Of a DNA stretch of 64,000 bases, positions 43,201 to 50,609 are shown piece after piece (position 1 is the stretch's first letter; each line of letters starts with the position of its first letter). Position numbers and translations under genes: made by a program. Origin of the DNA: Streptomyces fructofermentans (GTDB taxonomy: Bacteria > Actinomycetota > Actinomycetes > Streptomycetales > Streptomycetaceae). Location of the stretch: assembly GCF_014651055.1 (NCBI RefSeq), contig NZ_BMWD01000001.1, positions 232,350 to 296,349 of the forward strand. The letters are read 5' to 3'. The notes under the pieces are model-generated. The model was not told the origin of the DNA. It ran no database searches and saw only the letters and a list, made by a program, of their open reading frames with translations.

Positions 43201-43608
43201 TACAGGCTGACCACCTCGGTCAAGCGCAGCGTCAAGATCGCGGCGGCCTCCACCCGGGTGGACGCGAGCTGGACGTTCCGCTCCAAGAAGGCCGACCTGG
43301 CCAAGCTGCCCGCGTCCTCGGTCCGCTTCGCCGCGCCCGTCGACCTGGACAGCAGGGCCCCGGCCGGCAAGAAGGCCTCCGTCCCGGTGACCGTGCAGGG
43401 CGCGGCGGCCGGTTCGAACCTCAAGTCGCTGTCGGTGTACGTCTCGTACGACTACGGCCAGACCTGGAAGAAGCTCACCGTCAAGAGCGGCAAGGTCGAG
43501 GTGAAGAACCCGGAGAAGGGCAAGGGCATCTCGTTCCACGCGAAGATCGCCGACAAGAAGGGCAACAAGTCGACGATCTCCATCTACAACGCGTACTACG
43601 GGAAGTGA
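40270..43608 (+). CDS. Large secreted subtilisin-like serine protease (S8 family)
   Basis: A secreted protease of about 1112 residues. Signal peptide of about 31 residues (LRRQVKNACTATIAAAAAVA, cleavage near SPASA). A propeptide region with HRITLITGDRV precedes the S8 domain (about 225-500), whose triad is Asp238 (VLDTGVDTTHPDL), His270 (GHGTHVASI) and Ser446 (GTSMATPHVAG), with oxyanion Asn366 (AAGNSGE). The remaining 600 residues are beta-rich domains without known motif. The start is uncertain: TTG at 40270 follows AGGGGGAGAC; GTG 40282 and ATG 40228 are alternatives. Length is far above simple subtilisins and fits the large Streptomyces S8 group. Confidence 0.93.
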   Translation: MRRQVKNACTATIAAAAAVALAAGMTSPASAEAERTAADAPAAQALKAAPKHRITLITGDRVTVDAKGRVLGVEHAKGREGIPVQIREADGHILVVPADAVRLIATGKLDRRLFDITELSKPANRKAQKQGLKVIVGYRGAAATAKAGVRDAGDTEVRRTLTSLNADAVLTPKADAADLWSAVTDTPGGNARTASGIAHVWLDGVRRASLDKSVAQIGADKAWAAGFDGKGVKIAVLDTGVDTTHPDLKDQVVAEKNFSAAADATDKFGHGTHVASIAAGTGAKSAGKYKGVAPGARLLNGKVLDDNGYGDDSGILAGMDWAAEQGADVVNLSLGGGDTPEIDPLEAQVNKLSKEKGILFAIAAGNSGEHSVGSPGSAEAALTVGAVDDKDVLAEFSSTGPGLDGQIKPDVTAPGVDITAASAAGSVIAGEVGEKPAGYLTISGTSMATPHVAGAAAILKQQHPDWTYTELKGALTGSTKGGAYTAFQQGSGRIQVDKAIKQTVVAEPVSVSLGLQQWPHTDDTPVTEKVTYRNLGTADVTLNLSVAGTNPKGQAAPAGFFTLGARTLTVPAGGTASVDLTADTRLGGTLDGAYSAFVTATGGGQSVRTAAAVEREVQSYDVTLKFVDRDGNPAKNYNADLTGVSGLAGETWLAPYDPSGTVKVRAPKGDYILNSAFFVDPEDFTKGADWVARPKLSITGNTTLTLDARTAEPVDITVPDTAAKSEFASPGFTFETASSSYTFGWWLDTYDNFRTAHLGPQVTNGALSQQWDGHWAKPAEEYDITTGGTVKQLATGYTKHYKASDLAKVKVGLGASTSGKKGALVAWGYLPGSSGGSAIGIPQTLPGTRTLHLSTGGGVKWTFDFEQQGPLDADGFPTTEAFYTLGGAQTFAGGKSYEKTFNTAVFGPRLGSGFGIYREDNGIYGYLPLFADGKTHAGSSQFSSVATTLYRNGTKVGSNEDPMFGDGIFKVPAGDAEYRLTTSVKRSVKIAAASTRVDASWTFRSKKADLAKLPASSVRFAAPVDLDSRAPAGKKASVPVTVQGAAAGSNLKSLSVYVSYDYGQTWKKLTVKSGKVEVKNPEKGKGISFHAKIADKKGNKSTISIYNAYYGK

Positions 43609-43662
43609 GCCGCCCGGGCCCGGTGCTCCCGGGCCCGGGGTTCGCTGAGCGCTGACATGAGC

Positions 43663-43701
43663 GGACGGCCCGTCGGAAGTACAGCTTCCGGCGGGCCGTC
43701 C
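43663..43701 (+). terminator. Terminator of the subtilase gene
   Basis: GGACGGCCCGTCGGAAG pairs with CTTCCGGCGGGCCGTCC around a five-base loop: 17 pairs with one G-U. A second GC palindrome (CCCGGGCCCGG) precedes it from 43615. Confidence 0.85.
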
Positions 43702-43717
43702 GTGTTTGTGTGGGGGC

Positions 43718-44488
43718 ATGAGCGCCCACACCGTCGAGTACGTCCGGTACCGCATCCCCGAGAACCAGTCCGCGGAGTTCCTCGCCGCCTACACCCGGGC
43801 CGCCACCCGGCTCGCCGCCGCGCCGCAGTGCGTCGACTACGAGCTGACCCGCTGCGAGGAGGACTTCGAGCACTTCGTCCTGCGCATCACCTGGACCTCC
43901 ACCGAGGACCACCTGGAGGGCTTCCGGCAGTCGGAGCTGTTCCCCGAGTTCCTCGCCGAGGTCCGCCCCTTCGTCCCGGCCATCGAGGAGATGCGCCACT
44001 ACACGCCCACGACGGTACGGGGGACCGGTTCGGCCGTGCCGACCCTCTACACCTGGGCGGGCGGCGCCGAGGCCTTCGTACGGCTGACCGAGGTGTTCTA
44101 CGACAAGGTGCTCAAGGACGACGTCCTGGCCCCCGTCTTCGCCGGGCTGGCCCCCGAGCACGCGACGCATGTGGCGCTGTGGCTCGGCGAGGTCTTCGGC
44201 GGCCCGCCGGCCTACTCCGAGACGCAGGGCGGACACGGGCACATGGTGGCCAAGCACCTGGGCAGGGGGATCACCGAGGTGCAGCGCCGCCGCTGGGTGA
44301 ACCTGATCCAGGACGCGGCGGACGAGGCCGACCTGCCGACCGACGCCGAGTTCCGCTCGGCCTTCGTCGCGTACGTGGAGTGGGGGACCCGGCTCGCGGT
44401 GTACTTCTCCGGACCCGACGCGGTGCCCCCGGCGGAGCAGCCGGTACCGCGGTGGACCTGGGGGGCGGCCCAGCCGTACCAGGGGTGA
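43718..44488 (+). CDS. Antibiotic biosynthesis monooxygenase-truncated haemoglobin fusion protein
   Basis: A 256-residue two-domain protein. Residues 1-95 are an ABM-type ferredoxin-like domain (VEYVRYRIPENQSAEFLAAY, FVLRITWTSTEDHLEGFRQS). Residues 105-235 are a group II truncated haemoglobin: LYTWAGGAEAFVRLTEVFYD, ATHVALWLGEVFGGP, the proximal His region HGHMVAKHLG, RRRWVNLIQDAADEA. A chimera of this type has been described from S. avermitilis; the haem oxygen or NO chemistry may feed the monooxygenase-like domain. The ATG at 43718 follows GTGGGGGC. Single gene between two terminators, converging with the regulator to its right. Confidence 0.9.
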   Translation: MSAHTVEYVRYRIPENQSAEFLAAYTRAATRLAAAPQCVDYELTRCEEDFEHFVLRITWTSTEDHLEGFRQSELFPEFLAEVRPFVPAIEEMRHYTPTTVRGTGSAVPTLYTWAGGAEAFVRLTEVFYDKVLKDDVLAPVFAGLAPEHATHVALWLGEVFGGPPAYSETQGGHGHMVAKHLGRGITEVQRRRWVNLIQDAADEADLPTDAEFRSAFVAYVEWGTRLAVYFSGPDAVPPAEQPVPRWTWGAAQPYQG

Positions 44489-44706
44489 GCGTCCGGGAGG
44501 CGTGACCGGGGCGTGCCGGGCGCCCGCCCGGGGTGCACGGCCGGGGTCCGAGCCGGATGCGTTGCCGGGGCGCGTGCACGGGGGAGCGGCCGGGAGAGGT
44601 GGTCGGGAGGGGGGCCGTCGGACGTGAACGGGGCTGGTGCCGACCGCGGCCGGGTGCCGGGTGGGACCGCGGGGTCCACCGGGCCCGCCAGGGGGCGCGG
44701 GCTCCG

Positions 44707-45621
44707 CTAGGGCGTGTCCAGGGCGCCCGCCCGGGTCGCGTCCGCGCCCCAGCTCGCCAGCAGCCGCAGCGCCTCCGCCGAGGGCGATCCCGGCTCCGCG
44801 TGATACGTCACCATCGACTGCTCCTCGTCGTCCACGAGTCTGAACGACTCGAAGGACAGGGACAGTTCACCGACCAGCGGATGCCGCATCCGCTTCACCC
44901 CGTGGGTCTTCTCCTTCACGTCGTGCGTGGCCCACAGCCGCCGGAACTCCTCGCTCTTCACCGACAGCTCGCCCACCAGCGCCGCGAGCCGCGCGTCGTC
45001 CGGATGGCACCCGGCGTCCATGCGCAGCACGCTCACGATGTCCGAGGCCTTCTGCTCCCACTCCACGTACAGCTCGCGGTAGTCGGGGTTGAGGAACACC
45101 ATCCGCGCCCAGTTCCGCTCCTGGGCGGGCACCTGGGACCAGTCGCCGAAGACCGCCGCGGCCATCCGGTTCCAGGCGAGGATCTCGGAGCGCCGCCCCA
45201 CGACGTACGCGGGCACCCCGTCGAAGGAGTCGATGAGCTGCCGCAGGGCCACCCGCACCTGCTGCGGCCGCGCCGACGGCTTCCTCTTGTGCTGCTTCGG
45301 CTTGGCGAGGTGCGTCAGATGCGCGTGCTCGGCACCCGTCAGCCGCAGGGCGCGCGCGATCGCGTCCAGCACCTCCGCCGACACGTTCCGCCCGTTGCCC
45401 TGTTCCAGGCGGGTGTAGTACGCCACGGACACCCCGGCGAGCTGCGCCAGCTCCTCGCGGCGCAGCCCCGGCACCCTGCGGTGCCGGCCGAAGTCCGGCA
45501 GGCCCACGTCCTCGGGCTTCAGTCGGGCCCTGCGGGTGCGCAGGAACTCGCTGAGCTCGGCACGCCGGTCCAGCGGCCGCCCCGCGTCTCCCGCGGACTC
45601 CTGAGAGGGCTGATCGTCCAT
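44707..45621 (-). CDS. XRE-family regulator with MmyB-like ligand-binding domain
   Basis: A 304-residue regulator. The N-terminal helix-turn-helix is in LRREELAQLAGVSVAYYTRL plus EQGNGRNVSAEVLDAIARAL (about 50-90). The C-terminal MmyB-like domain (about 120-295) shows PAYVVGRRSEILAWNRMAAA, NPDYRELYVEWEQKASDIV and LVGELSLSFESFRL. Proteins of this family usually face and control an oxidoreductase gene. Here it diverges from a zinc alcohol dehydrogenase across 172 bases that contain an 8-bp inverted repeat. MmyB-type domains are reported to bind fatty-acid-like ligands. ATG start; no strong ribosome binding site. Confidence 0.9.
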   Translation of the reverse strand: MDDQPSQESAGDAGRPLDRRAELSEFLRTRRARLKPEDVGLPDFGRHRRVPGLRREELAQLAGVSVAYYTRLEQGNGRNVSAEVLDAIARALRLTGAEHAHLTHLAKPKQHKRKPSARPQQVRVALRQLIDSFDGVPAYVVGRRSEILAWNRMAAAVFGDWSQVPAQERNWARMVFLNPDYRELYVEWEQKASDIVSVLRMDAGCHPDDARLAALVGELSVKSEEFRRLWATHDVKEKTHGVKRMRHPLVGELSLSFESFRLVDDEEQSMVTYHAEPGSPSAEALRLLASWGADATRAGALDTP

Positions 45622-45636
45622 GCGGCCAGTATTCCC

Positions 45637-45677
45637 GGTCCTACGCACACGAGCCTGCCCCCGCCAGTGGTAGGACC
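45637..45677. promoter_or_regulatory. Inverted repeat in regulator/dehydrogenase intergenic region
   Basis: GGTCCTAC (45637-45644) and GTAGGACC (45670-45677), perfect 8-bp arms 25 bases apart, near the start of the MmyB-like regulator. Arm spacing of about three helical turns suits two bound dimers or a loop. Confidence 0.5.
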
Positions 45678-45793
45678 ACGGGACGTACGCAAGGCGGTGG
45701 CCTGTGTGAACCCCGGAACATGGAGCAGGCTGTACGGGTACCCGGCCGGAAGGCAGGCCGGACGCTGGACCACTCCCGAGGAGAACCCCCGGC

Positions 45794-46834
45794 ATGACCA
45801 CTGTCGCCGCATACGCCGCTCCCGCAGCCAAGGCCCCGCTGGAGCGGACCACCATCGAGCGCCGCGCGGTCCGTGAGAACGACGTGCTCATCGAGATCAA
45901 GTTCGCCGGCATCTGCCACTCCGACATCCACCAGGCCCGTGAGGGCTGGGGCGAGGCCCTCTTCCCGATGGTCCCCGGGCACGAGATCGCGGGTGTCGTC
46001 ACCGAGGTCGGCCCGGCCGTCACCAAGTTCGCCGTCGGGGACCGCGTCGGCGTCGGCTGCATGGTCGACTCCTGCCGCGTGTGCGAGAACTGCGCGGCGG
46101 GCCTGGAACAGTACTGCACCGACGGCAACACCGGCACGTACAACGCCCTCGACAGGAACGGAGAGCCCACGTACGGCGGCTACTCCACCCACATCGTCGT
46201 CGACGAGGCCTTTACCGTCCGCATCCCCGACGGCCTCGCCCTGGACGAGGCCGCGCCGCTGCTGTGCGCGGGCATCACCACGTACTCCCCGCTGCGGCAC
46301 TGGAACGCGGGCCCCGGCAAGAAGGTCGCGATCCTCGGCATGGGCGGCCTCGGACACATGGGCGTCAAGATCGCGCACGCCCTCGGCGCCGAGGTGACCG
46401 TGCTGTCCCAGTCGCTCCGCAAGCGGGACGACGGCCTGAAGCTGGGCGCCGACCACTACTACGCGACCAGTGACCCGGAGACCTTCACGGAGCTGCGCGG
46501 CACGTTCGACCTGATCCTCTCGACGGTCTCGGCCCCGCTGGACCTGGACGCCCATCTGTCCCTGCTCAGGTCGGACGGCGCCTTCGTGAACGTGGGCGCG
46601 CCCGAGGAGCCGGTCTCCCTCAACCTGTTCTCCGTGATCGGCGGCCGCAAGACCCTCGCGGGCTCCGGCATCGGCGGCATCGAGGAGACCCAGGAGATGC
46701 TCGACTTCTGTGCCGCGCACGGCCTCGGCGCCGAGATCGAGCTGATCAGCGCGGCCGAGATCAACGAGGCGTACGAGCGGGTGCTGGCCAGTGACGTGCG
46801 GTACCGCTTCGTGATCGACACCGCGACGATCTAG
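45794..46834 (+). CDS. Zinc-dependent alcohol dehydrogenase (cinnamyl-alcohol dehydrogenase-like)
   Basis: A 346-residue medium-chain dehydrogenase reducing aldehydes or oxidising alcohols with NAD(P)H. Catalytic zinc ligands: Cys in ICHSDIHQA, His-Glu in VPGHEIAG, Cys in [13 protein letters not shown]. Structural zinc site [15 protein letters not shown]. Nucleotide fold [13 protein letters not shown] with following SQSLRK, which suggests NADPH. The layout matches the YahK/CAD group of broad-range aldehyde reductases. GAGGAG lies 11 bases before the ATG. It diverges from an MmyB-like regulator that probably controls it. Confidence 0.93.
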   Translation: MTTVAAYAAPAAKAPLERTTIERRAVRENDVLIEIKFAGICHSDIHQAREGWGEALFPMVPGHEIAGVVTEVGPAVTKFAVGDRVGVGCMVDSCRVCENCAAGLEQYCTDGNTGTYNALDRNGEPTYGGYSTHIVVDEAFTVRIPDGLALDEAAPLLCAGITTYSPLRHWNAGPGKKVAILGMGGLGHMGVKIAHALGAEVTVLSQSLRKRDDGLKLGADHYYATSDPETFTELRGTFDLILSTVSAPLDLDAHLSLLRSDGAFVNVGAPEEPVSLNLFSVIGGRKTLAGSGIGGIEETQEMLDFCAAHGLGAEIELISAAEINEAYERVLASDVRYRFVIDTATI

Positions 46835-46893
46835 GAGCTTCGCGGCCGCCCCCGCCCGGCCGCCGTGCCGGGAGGGCCCGGCCCGACCGGGGG

Positions 46894-46969
46894 CTCCGAC
46901 CAGACCGGGGGGTTCCGACCAGACCGGGGGGCTCCGACCAGACCGGGGGGTTCCGACCAGACCGGGGAG
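46894..46969. repeat. Tandem repeat: four 19-bp units
   Basis: Units alternate YTCCGACCAGACCGGGGGG with C, T, C, T at the first position. The last unit is imperfect at its end and a partial unit precedes the first. The array lies between the dehydrogenase stop and the methyltransferase start. No spacers, so not CRISPR. Confidence 0.95.
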
Positions 46970-47014
46970 CCCTCTTCCGGACCGTTTCGCCGGCCGTTGC
47001 ACGACAATGGTCCG

Positions 47015-47800
47015 ATGCGTGAGAGTGCTTCGCGGGCGACGGTCCCGCCGCGGCCCCGGCTGGTCGGGGACGACGAGCTGACGGGCCACTCGGTGGTCGC
47101 CAACAGCACGATGAACCGTGAGCGGGTGCTGACCGGCGTCAACAGCTACGCCCGTGAACTCGGCCTCGATCCGGCCGAGTTCCTGGCCGGCCGCGGACCC
47201 GCCCCGTCCTGGCTGGACCTGTGCAGCGGAGAGGGGCTCGCCCTCCGCGCGGCGGCACGGCTGCTGCCCGGGGCCGTGATCACCGGAGTGGACCTCGTCG
47301 GCCCGATGCTTCCGGCGGCGCTGCCCGAGGGCCTCGAACTGGTCACCGCCGACCTCGGCGGGTGGTCCCCGGCACGCCGCCACGACCTGATCACCTGCGT
47401 GCACGGGCTGCACTACGTGGGGGACCGGCTGGGCCTGCTGGAACGGGCCGCCTCCTGGCTCACCGGCACCGGTCTGCTGGTCGCCCACCTCGACCCCTCC
47501 TCGCTGCGGCGCGCCGACGGCACGGACGCGTCCCGCCCGGTCCTCGCGGCCCTGCGCGCCGCCGGGTTCCGGTACGAGGCCCGCCACCACCGCCTCAGCC
47601 TGCGGGGCGGCCGGGAGGTGGCCCTCCCGTTCACCTACCTCGGGGCGGACCCGCACGCAGGCCCCAACTACACGGGCCAGCCCGGCGTGGCGTCGTACTA
47701 CCGCACCGCGGACCGCGAGCCCGACGACGATCGGCACCTGGACCTGGACCGGGGCCGGGATCGGGGTCGGGAGGGTCGGAGCGACCGCCGGGAGGTGTGA
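47015..47800 (+). CDS. Class I SAM-dependent methyltransferase
   Basis: A 261-residue methyltransferase. Motif I is SWLDLCSGEGLALRAAARLL, the acidic residue after beta 2 is in ITGVDLVGPM, motif II is around RRHDLITCVHGLHYV, and LTGTGLLVAHLDPSSL is motif III. The C-terminal tail is highly charged (DRGRDRGREGRSDRREV). The acceptor substrate is unknown. ATG at 47015 was chosen; no clear ribosome binding site, and the 19-bp repeat array lies directly upstream. Confidence 0.85.
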   Translation: MRESASRATVPPRPRLVGDDELTGHSVVANSTMNRERVLTGVNSYARELGLDPAEFLAGRGPAPSWLDLCSGEGLALRAAARLLPGAVITGVDLVGPMLPAALPEGLELVTADLGGWSPARRHDLITCVHGLHYVGDRLGLLERAASWLTGTGLLVAHLDPSSLRRADGTDASRPVLAALRAAGFRYEARHHRLSLRGGREVALPFTYLGADPHAGPNYTGQPGVASYYRTADREPDDDRHLDLDRGRDRGREGRSDRREV

Positions 47801-47988
47801 CGGGCGCCCGACTCCCCCCGTACCCCTGTCGGCCCGTGCCCGTGTCGCCCCGTGTCCGGGTGATGACCTTCCGTTAGGCTCGCGACCCCACAAGGTCCGG
47901 TCCCGATCTCTCGGAGGGCAGCACGGCGGGGATCAATCGCGAACGCCTCGTCGGGACGCTGACGTTCTGGCTGCGTCCCGCGTTCGCG

Positions 47989-48861
47989 TTGCGGGTCGTC
48001 GGCCGGTTCCAGAGGGTCGTGGGCTTCGACCGTTCGATGGCCCTCGCCTCCAGCGCCCTCACGGCCCTGGTCCCCATCTCCGTCCTGCTCGGCGCCCTCC
48101 TGGGCAACCTGGTGCACTACGACGCCGCCGAGCGGATCATCAGACGGTACGAGCTCACCGGCGCGGGCGCCCAGGCCGTCGACTCCCTGTTCTCACCCGC
48201 CGAGGGCGCCGGAGCGAGCGTCGGGGTCTTCGGGGTGCTGTTCCTGACCATCTCGGTGCTGAGCTTCGCGCGCGCCACGCAACGGCTCTTCGAGCAGGCG
48301 TGGGACCTCAAGCCGCTCAGTGTGCGCAACACCCGCAACGGCCTGTACTGGATCCCCACCCTCGCCGTCTACGTCGTGTCGACCACCCTGCTCTCCACGC
48401 CCTCCCGGAGCGGCGGACTGGGCGTGGTCGCCGCGGCGGGCGAGATCGCGGTGACCGCCGTGTTCCTCGTCTGGAGCGGCTGGATCCTGTCGGCGAAGCG
48501 GATCGGCGCGCGTGAGCTGCTGCCCTTCGGCGCGACCGGTGCCGTGCTGTCGGCGGTCTACTCGCTGGGCGCGTCGATCTACCTGCCGCGCCTCTTCAAC
48601 TCGTACGCCTCGCGGTACGGCGTGGTCGGTGCCGTGTTCGCCATGATCTCGGCGCTGTTCGCGGCCATGCTCGTCCTCGTGGCGTCGGCGGCCCTGGGGC
48701 GCGAGGTGGCGGACGAGCTGGACCGGATCCGCCGGGGACACCGGCCCACCGACCACGAGGTCCGCCAGGAGTGGGACAGCGTGGTCGAGCAGACCCGCTC
48801 CCGCTGGCGCTCGGTCAGGAAGCAGACGGCCCGCCGGCAGGACCGGGGCGAGGAGGGCTGA
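47989..48861 (+). CDS. YihY/BrkB-family membrane protein
   Basis: Multi-pass membrane protein of the YihY/virulence factor BrkB family, at least 290 residues. Hydrophobic helices: MALASSALTALVPISVLLGA, GVFGVLFLTISVLSFA, LYWIPTLAVYVVSTTLL, AVTAVFLVWSGWIL, VLSAVYSLGASIYL and VFAMISALFAAMLVLVASA, then a basic cytoplasmic tail. The TTG given is the first standard start, but it lacks a Shine-Dalgarno site and cuts into a conserved-looking N-terminus. The frame is open and coding-like upstream (AGINRERLVGTLTFWLRPAF). GGAGGG sits four bases before an ACG at 47923, so translation may really begin there. Confidence 0.82.
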   Translation: MRVVGRFQRVVGFDRSMALASSALTALVPISVLLGALLGNLVHYDAAERIIRRYELTGAGAQAVDSLFSPAEGAGASVGVFGVLFLTISVLSFARATQRLFEQAWDLKPLSVRNTRNGLYWIPTLAVYVVSTTLLSTPSRSGGLGVVAAAGEIAVTAVFLVWSGWILSAKRIGARELLPFGATGAVLSAVYSLGASIYLPRLFNSYASRYGVVGAVFAMISALFAAMLVLVASAALGREVADELDRIRRGHRPTDHEVRQEWDSVVEQTRSRWRSVRKQTARRQDRGEEG

Positions 48862-48949
48862 GGGCGTGGCCCCCGGTGTCCGGCGCGCCGCGGCCCGCCG
48901 GGAGCGGGGCTGCTGCCGGCGGACCGTACGGTCGGCGCCGCCGGGCATG

Positions 48950-49591
48950 TCAGTACCAGCGGACCTGGCCCGCTGCCCCGAGACCCGTGCGGGCGGCGTG
49001 GCGCAGAACGCGGAGCGGGCCGTCGAGCAGCTCGTCCGCGTCGTGGGCCGGGTCGTCACCCAGGCCGGTCGTCCACATGTGGATTCGCTCGACGGCGTCG
49101 CGGCGTCGGGTTCCGGTCAGGGCGAGGGTCCTCTCGACGACGGGCAGTCGCGCGCGGACCTGCCCGGCGTCGAGAAGGAAGTCCCCGAACCGGCCCGGCA
49201 GCCGCAGCGTCGCGTCGGGACCCAGCGCGTGGGCCAGGGCGGAGAACGGGTCGGCCCCGCGTGCCGCGGCCATGAACAGGCCCTCTCCCGCGTCGGGCGG
49301 AAACAGGTCCATGACCGTGTCGCGCAGCCGCTCCGCGTGCTCGGAGTCGTCGTGGCAGGCGTGGAGGAACGCGCTGAGCCGGACGGCGTCCTCACCCGCG
49401 ATCCAGTCGCCGGGGCAGCTCACCGACGGGGTGAACATGGGCGCGTGGGCGCGGCCGCGCCACCAGGCCAGTTCCGCGGCCTCGTCACGGGACTCCGGTG
49501 CCGGCGGCGGGTTCCCGGCCGGAGTGCTCCGCACACGCCGTACGGCCCGGTCGGGCACCGCGCCGACGATCCACGCACCCGTGACGCTCAA
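48950..49591 (-). CDS. Protein of unknown function
   Basis: A protein of about 213 residues that I do not recognise. It has a Trp-rich, ordered-looking core (ELAWWRGRAHAPMFTPSVSC, PGDWIAGEDAVRLSAFLHAC), helical segments and a C-terminus GQVRWY; no signal peptide or membrane helix. TTG at 49591 was chosen because GGAGG lies five bases before it; no ATG or GTG is available downstream of the neighbouring gene's stop. It follows the next gene by 44 bases and forms a probable two-gene operon, convergent with the YihY-type gene. Confidence 0.6.
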   Translation of the reverse strand: MSVTGAWIVGAVPDRAVRRVRSTPAGNPPPAPESRDEAAELAWWRGRAHAPMFTPSVSCPGDWIAGEDAVRLSAFLHACHDDSEHAERLRDTVMDLFPPDAGEGLFMAAARGADPFSALAHALGPDATLRLPGRFGDFLLDAGQVRARLPVVERTLALTGTRRRDAVERIHMWTTGLGDDPAHDADELLDGPLRVLRHAARTGLGAAGQVRWY

Positions 49592-49635
49592 CTCCGCCGC
49601 CTCCGCCCGTCCGTCCGTCCGATTCCGGTCATGCC

Positions 49636-50307
49636 TCAGCCCTCGGCGCGCGGGTCGTCCGTGGCGCGGGTCCACAGGGAGAGGTCGCTGCTCGTCGCGA
49701 CCGCGATCGTCCGGCCGGAGGGGGAGAAGCCGGCCGCGCGGAATGTCGAGTGGTCCGAGTGGAAGATGTGCCACCACCCCTCGCCGTGCGGGCCCGAGTG
49801 GGGGAGCCCGCCGTCGGTCGACAGCAGGATCCGTTCGTCGGGCCGAGCCGGGGTGACGACTTCGAGGGTCCAGCCGTCCCCGGTGGTGGTGTGCAGCCCG
49901 CCGCCGAAGAGCCCGGCGATCCGTACGCGGCTCCCGGCGAGCGGCCCCGGCCCTGGGCAGGACAGGTCGGCGGCGGCGTCGGGAGTGCCGCCCTCCGGAT
50001 ACGGGTCAGGGTCCCTGGCGACCTTCTCGCCGGTGACCGCGTCGAAGAGGCCGTGCCCGTCGTGCGAGACGGTCATCACCAGATCGCGGCCGGTACCGGG
50101 GTCCGTCGCGAAGCCGATCCCGAGCAGTCCGCCCACGGGGACGCCGTACCCGTGGTCGAAGACGGGCCGCCACGGTCCGGGCGCGGGCACCACCGGCGCC
50201 GCGAGAAGCCGATCACGCATCGCCCGCCGGTGGTCGGGGAGTTCCGGCGCGCGCTCCGACCGCCCGAGCGGGGGCGTCCTCTTCTTCCACTTCATCACGG
50301 GAGCCAT
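49636..50307 (-). CDS. Protein of unknown function, possible beta-propeller-like fragment
   Basis: A 223-residue protein starting MAPVMKWKKRTPPLG. It contains repeated beta-strand-like elements (GRDLVMTVSHDGHGLFDAVT, GWWHIFHSDHSTFRAAGFSP, SGRTIAVATSSDLSLWTRAT) that recall WD40-type blades, although too few for a full propeller. The GLFGGGLHTTTGDGWTLEVV segment is also regular. AAGGATC precedes the ATG at 50307. First gene of a probable pair; the second is 44 bases downstream. Upstream, on the other strand, is the nuclease-TerD fusion gene. Function unknown. Confidence 0.62.
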   Translation of the reverse strand: MAPVMKWKKRTPPLGRSERAPELPDHRRAMRDRLLAAPVVPAPGPWRPVFDHGYGVPVGGLLGIGFATDPGTGRDLVMTVSHDGHGLFDAVTGEKVARDPDPYPEGGTPDAAADLSCPGPGPLAGSRVRIAGLFGGGLHTTTGDGWTLEVVTPARPDERILLSTDGGLPHSGPHGEGWWHIFHSDHSTFRAAGFSPSGRTIAVATSSDLSLWTRATDDPRAEG

Positions 50308-50609
50308 GATCCTTGCCTCGGCGGTCTGCCGACCACGGCCCCCGGGCGGTTCGTCCATCGGCGACGCGGGTGCGCGACTGGTCGCCGGCGGGGCACGGCT
50401 CCTCCCGGGTAGGTACTCGCCGCTGCGGCCCGGCGCCGCCTGGTTACCCCTCAGTCACCTTGACCTGCGGAGATGGGCTGCCCATGCTTCCGTTGACGAG
50501 TGGACGTGCGAGACGGTGATTGCTGGCTAGAGTCGTCTCGTCACACCTGGTTGTGGGGACAGCCAGGGTGCCTTTCGGCTGTGAACGTCCTGGGGAGGGC
50601 CTGCAGCAC
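50308..50609. other. Divergent intergenic region before the nuclease-TerD gene
   Basis: About 300 bases, with less GC-rich patches than its neighbours. TTGACC (50460) with CATGCT 17 bases on, and TTGACG (50493) or TAGAGT (50528), are promoter-like pieces, but no single pair has ideal spacing. No gene seen. Confidence 0.45.

Noticed and set aside
43613..43640. CCCGGGCCCGG palindromes as a regulator site
   Set aside because: They follow the subtilase stop and adjoin a strong hairpin, so termination explains them.
40240..43755. Very long open frame (over 1100 codons) antisense to the subtilase gene
   Set aside because: It exists only because third-position GC bias leaves the antisense frame free of stops; its translation is Arg/Gly/Val-rich without any domain, while the sense strand encodes a clear protease.
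46894..46969. CRISPR-like repeat array
   Set aside because: Units are contiguous with no spacers and there are no cas genes in the window.
48922..48933. GACCGTACGGTC palindrome as an operator
   Set aside because: It lies between convergent genes, where no promoter is expected; short CGTACG-centred palindromes are frequent in such GC-rich DNA.
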